Shown in pieces: positions 5,404 through 12,778 of a stretch of DNA of 12,778 nucleotides. A program made the translations under genes and the position numbers. Positions within the stretch are counted from its first letter, which is position 1; each line of letters begins with the position of its first letter. The notes under the pieces were generated by a model. It was not told the DNA's origin and searched no databases. It saw only the letters and a program-made list of their open reading frames with translations. The DNA comes from Candidatus Portnoybacteria bacterium CG_4_10_14_0_2_um_filter_44_20 (lineage in GTDB: Bacteria; Patescibacteriota; Minisyncoccia; Portnoybacterales; GCA-002795985), in contig PFOG01000051.1 of assembly GCA_002792395.1 (NCBI GenBank), positions 1 to 12,778 on the forward strand, given 5' to 3'.

Positions 5404-6666
5404 TTAAGGCACGAGCAGATTTTGATATGTATTGACTATATCTTCTGTAATTCCGTTTGCTATACACACATCGCGGTAAAAATTTACGGAAGGACGAATT
5501 TTTCTCTCAAGGGTTTTCCGATCAATTTCCAATAATCCAAATCTTGGCCAAAACCCTTTATCCAACTCAAAATTATCCATAAGAGACCAATGGAGATATC
5601 CTTTTACATCCGCACCTTGCCCCATAGCCTTGTGAACCCATTTTAAGGTTTCAAAAATAAACCAGCCGCGCTTTTGATCCTTGGCATCAGCAAGACCGTT
5701 TTCAATAATATAGATCGGCTTATTGTAGAGTTTTAAATCTATTAAGACGTGATAGATGGCTTCAGGGTAAAGCTCATAGCCCCTATCACAAACTTTTTGA
5801 TTTTCATTTTTGTTGAAACCGTAGTGTATACGATTGTGATAGTAATGATTCAAACCAATAAAGTCCTGATAATCTTTTATCTGGTTCAGAAAATAGAAAT
5901 TCCGCCACCAATCAAGAAACTTTTTCGATAAGCGGTTTATCCATTTATTTTGGTACGCCTCAAAATACTGATTATTTTTCGCGATTCCCACTTTAGCATT
6001 TTGATTTAATTTTTTGATAACTTCGTATGCCTTACGGTGCGCTCTTACCAAGTTATATATAACAAGCAACTGAGACATCCGACTTTTTTTCTGCGGCGGC
6101 CACGCCCCTACAAGATATGACTCTTGGGCATATATTTCAGGTTCATTGATGGTTACCCAGAACTGTGCCATATCTCCTAATTTCTCGACTACATACCCAC
6201 AGTGTCTTGCGAATATTTCTGGTGAGTTTTTGTTTTTAAATCCTCCCTTTCTTGAAAACCAAACCGGCAGACTAAAATGCCAAAGTGTCACAAATGGCTC
6301 AAGTCTCCTATCTTTGAGAGCTCGCAGTACTTGTCTATAGTGTTCAATCTCTCCATCATTGAATTTCCCTTCTTCGGGTTCAATTCGCGACCATTCAATT
6401 GAAAATCGATGTGCGTTGTGTCCCAATGATTTGGCAATATCAAAATCCTCTTGAAAGCGATTATAATGGTCGCAGGCTTTACCGGAAATGAAATTTTCTA
6501 AACCATACTTTCCTATCAAGCCTTGGGCTCGCAAATAGTTAATTCGCTTCTCGGACTTTTCCCACTCACTCCAATCATTATGAGTATTTCCTTCAACTTG
6601 ATGGCTAGAAGTAGCCGCGCCCCAGAAAAATCCTTGCGGAAAACTGATTTGATCATGATTTTTCAT
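5404..6666 (-). CDS. Glycoside hydrolase family 1 beta-glycosidase
   Basis: A full-length 420-residue GH1 (alpha/beta)8 barrel with a retaining mechanism. From the start at 6666: FFWGAATSSHQVEG at 13-26 (with glycone-contacting Q23), LWH at 128-130, TINEP at 172-176 with acid/base E175, IIENG at 320-324 with nucleophile E322, and WSLMDNFEL at 360-368. It should release terminal sugars from beta-glucosides or beta-galactosides; specificity is unknown. There is no signal peptide, so it is cytoplasmic. I chose ATG 6666 over the upstream ATG at 6687 because GGAG lies 8 nt before it, while 6687 has none. A weak TTGACT at 6743-6738 is a possible -35 element. The oxidoreductase fusion follows within 4-31 nt. 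Confidence 0.93.
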   Translation of the reverse strand: MKNHDQISFPQGFFWGAATSSHQVEGNTHNDWSEWEKSEKRINYLRAQGLIGKYGLENFISGKACDHYNRFQEDFDIAKSLGHNAHRFSIEWSRIEPEEGKFNDGEIEHYRQVLRALKDRRLEPFVTLWHFSLPVWFSRKGGFKNKNSPEIFARHCGYVVEKLGDMAQFWVTINEPEIYAQESYLVGAWPPQKKSRMSQLLVIYNLVRAHRKAYEVIKKLNQNAKVGIAKNNQYFEAYQNKWINRLSKKFLDWWRNFYFLNQIKDYQDFIGLNHYYHNRIHYGFNKNENQKVCDRGYELYPEAIYHVLIDLKLYNKPIYIIENGLADAKDQKRGWFIFETLKWVHKAMGQGADVKGYLHWSLMDNFELDKGFWPRFGLLEIDRKTLERKIRPSVNFYRDVCIANGITEDIVNTYQNLLVP

Positions 6667-6687
6667 TGCCTTTTCTCCAATATTCAA

Positions 6688-7013
6688 TTGTCAAAGAATT
6701 TTCCTTCTCTTCTAATCTTTATCATTTGACAGCTGAAAGTCAATAGGTAGCCGAAATCTCTTTATTTTACGCCGCTAAAACATAGAAAATGAGTTCTAAC
6801 TCTTTCCGCTAAATCACTTAATAGCCAAGAAATAGTCTAATTTTCTCGTATCTACTCCCCAATCATTCAAAACTTCCCCCCAATCCATAGTTCTCATCCT
6901 TCGCTCCTCGAGCTACGGACGGACAGGTAAGGTCGTCCTTCGGTATTCCGTAGCTTTGGCGAAGGATACTCTCAATCCCCACCCCTAAAAATTTTATGTG
7001 GCTCCACGATACC
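6688..7013. other. Non-coding spacer
   Basis: No gene is visible. It contains the 72-nt inverted repeat at 6896-6967 and two copies of CCGCTAAA(A/T)C at 6772-6781 and 6806-6815, matching the pair in the spacer near 2933-3003. It must hold the GH1 operon promoter, of which I see only weak candidates. Confidence 0.6.
6896..6967. repeat. Long interrupted inverted repeat
   Basis: ATCCTTCGC (6896-6904) pairs with GCGAAGGAT (6959-6967) and AGCTACGGA (6911-6919) with TCCGTAGCT (6947-6955). An inner GGAC (6921-6924) pairs with GTCC (6935-6938). The three-tier hairpin has no T-run, so it looks like a dispersed palindromic repeat rather than a terminator. Confidence 0.7.
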
Positions 7014-7040
7014 AAAAAACCCGCCAAGTGGCGGGTTTTT
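7014..7040. terminator. Bidirectional intrinsic terminator
   Basis: ACCCGCC (7019-7025) pairs with GGCGGGT (7030-7036) around AAGT, flanked by A6 and T5, giving T-runs on both strands. On the minus strand it lies 26 nt after the stop of the membrane gene at 7066 and ends the ligA-gat block. Confidence 0.88.
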
Positions 7041-7065
7041 AAATATATTTTCCCTTAAAATCGGC

Positions 7066-7587
7066 TTACAACACTCCAAACTCCTTAAAGGCTTTCTCGA
7101 AGGATTCAACCGCCGTTTCAGCCTCGGAGTGTCCCAAATGATATCCGGGCTCATGAACGATCTTATTACGAACTTTGTGCGCCAGCCAAACTTCCTCCAA
7201 GCATGAAAGCTGGGCGTTGTTCAACTTTTCTAACCGCCCCCCCATATCTTTTCCCTCAAAACTCATCTGTTGCAGCAAACTATCAAATAAATTATCCGCC
7301 TCGATAACGGCTAATTTTAAATTGGCGTCATCGCCTTTCTTTATCCTTTTCAAAATTGCCTGCCATTTTTTATCGAAAAGCTTGGGAAAGCTTACCGCCC
7401 CCACGCTTTCCCCTGCCAAATTAATCCTCCAAAACCGATTAGATCTTATTGTTAAATTAATAATCAGGAAAATAAAAAAGATCGATAATAAGGCGGAAAT
7501 TATTTCCACATAGAGGGGCGGTTTGAAATTCTGCCGAAGGCTTTCAAAAACAGGCAGAAACGATTGAACTAATTCCTGAAAAGGCAT
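7066..7587 (-). CDS. Membrane-anchored protein with HEPN-like RNxxxH motif
   Basis: A 173-residue protein of unrecognised family. One hydrophobic helix at about 26-47 (VEIISALLSIFFIFLIINLTI) anchors it, with basic residues after it (RSNRFWR), so the C-terminal domain is probably cytoplasmic. Residues 75-172 look helical and hold RNKIVH at 140-145, matching the R-X4-H pattern of HEPN RNases and nucleotide-binding relatives, followed by conserved-looking EPGYHLGHSEAE. Whether it is an active RNase is not known. It is the last gene of the ligA-gatC-gatA direction, 126 nt after gatA, and is followed by a strong terminator. Similar small proteins are, to my recollection, frequent in Patescibacteria. 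No antitoxin-type partner lies beside it, which argues against a simple toxin-antitoxin pair. Confidence 0.75.
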   Translation of the reverse strand: MPFQELVQSFLPVFESLRQNFKPPLYVEIISALLSIFFIFLIINLTIRSNRFWRINLAGESVGAVSFPKLFDKKWQAILKRIKKGDDANLKLAVIEADNLFDSLLQQMSFEGKDMGGRLEKLNNAQLSCLEEVWLAHKVRNKIVHEPGYHLGHSEAETAVESFEKAFKEFGVL

Positions 7588-7650
7588 AAATTTGGACTTG
7601 GGTCGTCAATCTTGATAAAAATTGCGAGGAATAATCTAAGCTAATTTTGG

Positions 7651-7687
7651 GAGAACCGTTCTCGAACTCAGTTCGAGAACGGTTCTC
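7651..7687. repeat. Perfect nested 37-bp palindrome
   Basis: Left arm 7651-7668 and right arm 7670-7687 are perfectly complementary (18 bp) around C7669. Each arm also holds its own palindrome: GAGAACCGTTCTC at 7651-7663 and GAGAACGGTTCTC at 7675-7687, with GAACTCAGTTC between. It could fold as one long hairpin or three small ones. It lies 27 nt after the gatA stop and has no T-run. Confidence 0.85.
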
Positions 7688-7713
7688 GAGATATTGATTT
7701 TCGCCAAGCTCTA

Positions 7714-9210
7714 TTATAATAAGTGGCATGCTTCGTAAATCCCTGCGACACGCAGAACGGTTTCGTCATTAAAACGCTGGCCGATAACCTGCAATCCAAC
7801 CGGCAGGCCATCCACCAAACCGCAAGGAACAGAAACGGCTGAAATTCCCGCCAAACTAGCGGGAACCGTATAGATATCTGACAAATACATCTTCACTGGA
7901 TCGGCTGCTCTCTCTCCCAGACGAAAAGCGACAGTCGGAGAAGTTGGCGCGACTAAAACATCAAATTTTTCAAAAGCTTTTTCAAAATCTCTCTGAATCA
8001 AAGAACGAATTTTTTGCGCCTTAAGATAATAAGCATCATGATAACCGGCCGATAAAACATAAGCGCCCAAGACAACCCTTCGTCGCGCTTCCTTGCCTAA
8101 ATATTGTCCTCGTGTTTTTAAATACGTTTCCAGCAAATTGCCGGTTTCTGATGGCTGGCTGCCAGCAGCTGCGCTGCTCCCATATTTTATCCCGTCGTAT
8201 CTTGCCAAATTAGCGCTTATCTCTGAAGGAGCAATCACATAGTAACAAGCCAAAGCGTATTCGGTGTTTGGCAGACTAACGCCATCTATACTGGCCCCAA
8301 GCTTTTCCATGGCTAAGATAGCCCCCCTTATTTCCTTTTCTACCGCCGGGTCAATGCCTTTGGCAAAATATTCATTGGGAATTCCAATTTTTATTCCGGC
8401 CAGTGGACGATCGGCTTCCCGCCCCTCTTCGATTCTCATCAATAACTGTTTAAGCCGTTCCTCAAGAGCGGCATAATGAATATCTTTGCCGGCGCTAGTC
8501 GAGTCAAATTCGTCCCGACCCTCAATCGCGCTTAAAACAATAGCCGCGTCTCCAACCGTTTTAGTCAGTGGCCCAATTTGATCCAGAGAAGAAGCCATGG
8601 CGATTAATCCATAACGGGAAACTCGTCCGTATGTCGGTTTCAACCCAACCACTCCACAAAAAGAAGCTGGCTGGCGGATCGATCCTGCGGTATCAGAACC
8701 CAGAGCATAGATAGTTTCATCGCCGGCCACGGCCGCCGCCGATCCGCCGGAAGAACCGCCGGGCACCCGTTCTAGATCAACAGGGTTGCGCGTAGGCCCG
8801 AAAGCGGAATTTTCCGTTGAAGACCCCATGGCAAATTCGTCCAAATTTGTTTTGCCCACGATTACCGCGCCAGCCGCCTTAATTTTTTTTATGACGGTCG
8901 CGTCATAAGGAGCGACGTAGTTTTCCAAGACTTTCGAACCAGCCGTACACTTTACCCCCTCCACCAAAATATTGTCCTTGACGGCAACCGGTATGCCGCA
9001 TAAGAAATGCGTCTGTCCGCGCTTAATCAACCTATCAGCGCTTTCCGCCTGCTCCAATGACAACTTTTCCGTTATTTCGAGATAAGCAGCCACTTCCGCC
9101 TCATTTTTTTTAATCTGTTCCAAAACAGCCGTTGTCAAATCGACCGAAGAAAATTCTTTCTCTTTTAAGCCTTCATGCGCTTGCTTAATTGTTAATTCGT
9201 TAGGATTCAT
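7714..9210 (-). CDS. gatA: Asp-tRNA(Asn)/Glu-tRNA(Gln) amidotransferase subunit A
   Basis: The glutaminase/amidase subunit of GatCAB. It releases ammonia from glutamine, which GatB uses to amidate Glu-tRNA(Gln) or Asp-tRNA(Asn). The amidase-signature triad is complete: K78 in VAVKDN, S153 in GGSSGGS (151-157), and nucleophile S177 in GSDTAGSIRQPAS. It has 498 residues against about 485 usually. Extra residues fall at about 246-268 and at 345-355 (SSAAAGSQPSE); the latter is encoded by a hairpin-rich stretch. It follows gatC by 89 nt in the familiar ligA-gatC-gatA order. gatB is not in the window. ATG start, no Shine-Dalgarno. Confidence 0.97.
   Translation of the reverse strand: MNPNELTIKQAHEGLKEKEFSSVDLTTAVLEQIKKNEAEVAAYLEITEKLSLEQAESADRLIKRGQTHFLCGIPVAVKDNILVEGVKCTAGSKVLENYVAPYDATVIKKIKAAGAVIVGKTNLDEFAMGSSTENSAFGPTRNPVDLERVPGGSSGGSAAAVAGDETIYALGSDTAGSIRQPASFCGVVGLKPTYGRVSRYGLIAMASSLDQIGPLTKTVGDAAIVLSAIEGRDEFDSTSAGKDIHYAALEERLKQLLMRIEEGREADRPLAGIKIGIPNEYFAKGIDPAVEKEIRGAILAMEKLGASIDGVSLPNTEYALACYYVIAPSEISANLARYDGIKYGSSAAAGSQPSETGNLLETYLKTRGQYLGKEARRRVVLGAYVLSAGYHDAYYLKAQKIRSLIQRDFEKAFEKFDVLVAPTSPTVAFRLGERAADPVKMYLSDIYTVPASLAGISAVSVPCGLVDGLPVGLQVIGQRFNDETVLRVAGIYEACHLL
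8154..8178. repeat. Overlapping 3-nt-loop hairpins inside gatA
   Basis: GCTGG-CTG-CCAGC (8154-8166) and AGCAGC-TGC-GCTGCT (8164-8178) are perfect stems with 3-nt loops. They encode part of SSAAAGSQPSE (345-355), where GatA homologues as I recall them go straight from KYG to a short linker before LLETYLKTRG. The style matches the array inside ligA. Confidence 0.5.
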
Positions 9211-9220
9211 CGAGAATTCC

Positions 9221-9287
9221 GATTTAAGATTTACGATTTAAGAATAAGATGCTTGTCTTAAATTTTCGTTCTAAAAATTCGTAAATC
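9221..9287. repeat. AT-rich palindromic spacer between gatC and gatA
   Basis: GATTTACGA (9228-9236) and TCGTAAATC (9279-9287) form the outer arms; TAAGA/TCTTA (9245-9249/9256-9260) forms an inner hairpin. TTAAGATTTACGATTTAAGA at 9224-9243 recurs exactly, inverted, at 9671-9690 on the other side of gatC. Confidence 0.7.
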
Positions 9288-9299
9288 ATAAATATTAAT

Positions 9300-9593
9300 T
9301 CATAGGTCGTTTTGGTCGAGCACCAACCTCACCTCAATATAATCACCCTTTCTCTTGGGAACATTTTTCAAAATTTTATTGCGCCCTTCAATATCTATCG
9401 GCCTCGGCTCGTCATCCCGAACAACGTTAAATAAAGTCGTTCCGCCGGCCATCGGCTCTACCTTGGCAGTATCCGCCTTTTGTAACTTTCCGACAAAATC
9501 CAAAATCGCCGAAAGCTCCCCACTCAGCTTCTCCAGCTCTTCTTCGCTCAAACCGATGCGGGCAAGTTTTGCTATATGGTTAATGTCAATCAC
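9300..9593 (-). CDS. gatC: Asp-tRNA(Asn)/Glu-tRNA(Gln) amidotransferase subunit C
   Basis: The 97-residue GatC is the small subunit that wraps around GatA and GatB and stabilises the GatCAB complex. It has the typical N-terminal pattern IDINHIAKLARIGLSEEELEKLSGEL, ILDFVGKLQKADT, and the C-terminal VRDDEPRP element. The length is normal. The start is GTG at 9593; no ATG lies nearby and there is no Shine-Dalgarno, but this start matches the family N-terminus. The stop is TGA. It lies between ligA (upstream) and gatA (downstream), with related AT-rich inverted-repeat spacers on both sides. Confidence 0.95.
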   Translation of the reverse strand: MIDINHIAKLARIGLSEEELEKLSGELSAILDFVGKLQKADTAKVEPMAGGTTLFNVVRDDEPRPIDIEGRNKILKNVPKRKGDYIEVRLVLDQNDL

Positions 9594-9603
9594 GAAAAGA
9601 ATA

Positions 9604-9698
9604 TAGATTTATGATTTATGATTTAAGAATAGGCTCCTGTTTATTTAATATCTTACTTTTCTCCGCTTTATCTTAAATCGTAAATCTTAATTCTTAAA

Positions 9699-9701
<3 letters not shown>
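9604..9701. repeat. AT-rich palindromic spacer between ligA and gatC
   Basis: TGATTTAAGAAT (9619-9630) and ATTCTTAAATCA (9690-9701) are a perfect 12-bp inverted repeat; the right arm includes the TGA stop of the ligA C-terminal ORF. Positions 9671-9690 are the exact reverse complement of 9224-9243. Confidence 0.7.
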
Positions 9702-11949
<2,248 letters not shown>

Positions 11950-11962
11950 TTAATTTTAACCT

Positions 11963-11987
11963 AAAAAACAGCTCTGCGAAAGAGCTG
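11963..11987 (-). terminator. Terminator-like hairpin just upstream of ligA
   Basis: On the minus strand CAGCTCT (11987-11981) pairs perfectly with AGAGCTG (11975-11969) around a 5-nt loop, followed by TTTTTT. It separates the membrane-protein gene from ligA. In the spacer upstream, GGGAAGC at 12031-12037 and GCTTCCC at 11987-11993 can pair over a distance, and TATTAAAA/TTTTAATA (12048-12065) forms another palindrome, so attenuation is possible. A TAAAAT between hairpin and ATG could be a -10 for nearly leaderless ligA. Confidence 0.65.
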
Positions 11988-12098
11988 CTTCCCAACATTG
12001 CATAAATTATTTAATCTTTTGCGCCCCGGCGGGAAGCAAAACCCAGTTATTAAAAGATTTTAATATTTTCGGGATCTAATACTTTCCAAAACTTCTTA

Positions 12099-12602
12099 TT
12101 ATCTTAAAACAATCAAGAAAACCTTTTCTGCCGGATATTGGTTACTCTCATTCGCTTTTTTTGCCTCAATATGCACCGTGTCACCGATTTTAATGTCTAA
12201 CAATTTTATCTCGCCAGGGTTACTGCTGGGACTATTGGCCGAAGAATCAGAAATAACTTCTCTTTTGAAAAGCTTGGATTGGTCCGAAATCAAAAATGAG
12301 CGGCTTTGTTTTTGGTCCCCCAGAAGGTCATCGGCCATAAGCGTGTTTCCGTCAATCCCCTTCACAACACAATCGAAAAGCTGGACCTCGGAATTCATAA
12401 CCAGCGAAGCGTATGCCAACTGCGTGCGCGCTTGCGTTTGGGCGCTTTGCTCCATCAGGGCGGGAACTTTGACAAAATTATAATAAACAAAGGAACAGAT
12501 AAAACCCACAATCAATCCTAGGGCCACCAATAGTACCGTTAATATAACATCTCCTCCCTCAATGATTTTAACTAATTTGTTTTCTTTTTCGTAGTTTTCC
12601 AT
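12099..12602 (-). CDS. Single-pass membrane protein, unknown function
   Basis: 167 residues of no recognised family. A charged N-terminus (MENYEKENKLVKIIEGGD) precedes one long hydrophobic segment at about 19-42 (VILTVLLVALGLIVGFICSFVYYNF) and a soluble domain. No lipobox or cleavage site is evident, so it is probably a membrane-anchored protein whose C-terminal domain lies outside the membrane. The C-terminal part (VQLFDCVVKGIDGNTLMADD ... LLDIKIGDTVHIEAKK ... YPAEKVFLI) looks beta-rich, as in small OB- or DUF5666-like folds; this is only a resemblance. A Ser/Asn-rich stretch (119-129) is a likely loop. A consensus TATAAT lies 20 nt before the ATG. A terminator separates it from ligA. Confidence 0.75.
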   Translation of the reverse strand: MENYEKENKLVKIIEGGDVILTVLLVALGLIVGFICSFVYYNFVKVPALMEQSAQTQARTQLAYASLVMNSEVQLFDCVVKGIDGNTLMADDLLGDQKQSRSFLISDQSKLFKREVISDSSANSPSSNPGEIKLLDIKIGDTVHIEAKKANESNQYPAEKVFLIVLR

Positions 12603-12620
12603 AGTGCGTCTTTACCACGA

Positions 12621-12692
12621 AATTATAGGCTAATTACCAGGTAATTATGGGCTAATTACCAGGTAATTATGGGCTAATTACCAGGTAATTAT
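12621..12692. repeat. 22-bp tandem repeat, three units plus a partial
   Basis: Units 12621-12642, 12643-12664 and 12665-12686 are identical except one base (A or G at the seventh position), and AATTAT at 12687-12692 starts a fourth. Across TAATTACC-A-GGTAATTA every unit junction is an 8-bp palindrome. The last codons and the stop of the glycine-rich gene lie in the rightmost unit. Confidence 0.9.
12622..12627 (-). promoter_or_regulatory. Consensus -10 box for the membrane-protein gene
   Basis: The minus strand reads TATAAT at 12627-12622, 19 nt before the ATG at 12602, within the tandem repeat. The other two units read CATAAT at the same place. No good -35 is seen 16-18 bp upstream. The predicted leader is only about 12 nt. 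Confidence 0.5.
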
Positions 12693-12778
12693 GACAAAAC
12701 CGTCGTTTCCCCCGTCACCGGGGGCACCGGTAGTACCGCCATTCATATAAGCGCCGATGCCGCCGCTGCGACCGCTTC
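12678..12778 (-). CDS. Glycine-rich protein, C-terminus only (runs off the window)
   Basis: The last 32 codons before TAA (12680-12678) read as SGRSGGIGAYMNGGTTGAPG followed by DGGNDGFVIITW. Gly-rich repeats closed by a GFVxI-type strand are the usual end of large glycine-rich surface or tail-fibre-like proteins. The start lies outside the window, so size, signal peptide and domains are unknown. The final codons and stop fall inside the 22-bp tandem repeat. Confidence 0.7.
   Translation of the reverse strand, partial: SGRSGGIGAYMNGGTTGAPGDGGNDGFVIITW

Noticed and set aside
7651..7687. LexA/SOS box made of GAAC and GTTC
   Set aside because: The spacing is N1 or N3, not the N4 of the Gram-positive CGAAC-N4-GTTCG box, and it lies after a gene rather than before one.
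12621..12692. CRISPR-like array
   Set aside because: The 22-bp units are directly adjacent with no spacers between them and no cas genes nearby.

Overview
The window looks like a chromosomal segment of a Candidate Phyla Radiation (Patescibacteria, probably Parcubacteria-type) bacterium. The grounds are tRNAs without encoded CCA, mostly no Shine-Dalgarno sequence, compact genes with AT-rich spacers, a ligA-gatC-gatA block, and many short palindromic repeats, some inside genes. The lineage is inferred from style and was not tested. Code 11 fits: gatA, ligA and the GH1 gene read through without in-frame TGA.

Positions 1-1191 (+ strand) are an RNA/mobile zone. An intact tRNA-Met(CAT) is followed by two decayed tRNA-like units with a 62-bp period. 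Next come four stretches of tRNA-Asp: a 5' fragment, a copy broken in its T-arm, one intact gene and a 16-bp 3' tail. Two GIY-YIG nuclease genes lie between the tRNA-Asp copies. The first is intact and its stop codon lies inside the intact tRNA. The second carries one in-frame TAA. An intrinsic terminator closes the cluster.

Positions 1260-2597 (- strand) hold a ParB-domain/DNA methyltransferase cut in two by an in-frame TGA followed directly by ATG. Upstream of it (2598-3368) is a gene-free stretch with an extended -10 promoter, a structured transcript with competing hairpins, and several terminators.

Positions 3369-6666 (- strand) are a two-gene sugar operon: a GH1 beta-glycosidase, then an unusual fusion of a Gfo/Idh/MocA oxidoreductase with an aldo/keto reductase. 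The operon has its own terminator.

Positions 7066-12778 (- strand) run from a glycine-rich protein (C-terminus only) through a single-pass membrane protein, ligA (two ORFs), gatC and gatA to a membrane-anchored protein with a HEPN-like RNxxxH motif, then a bidirectional terminator. Translation (GatCA amidotransferase) and replication/repair (NAD+-dependent DNA ligase) are the core functions.

The most striking theme is palindromic repeats invading functional genes. An array of 3-nt-loop hairpins expands the zinc finger of LigA by about 24 residues in frame. A second palindrome lies in the LigA linker before BRCT, and a 19/23-identical copy interrupts a tRNA-Asp copy. An AT-rich palindromic element splits ligA within its helix-hairpin-helix region. 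A similar hairpin pair lies in gatA.
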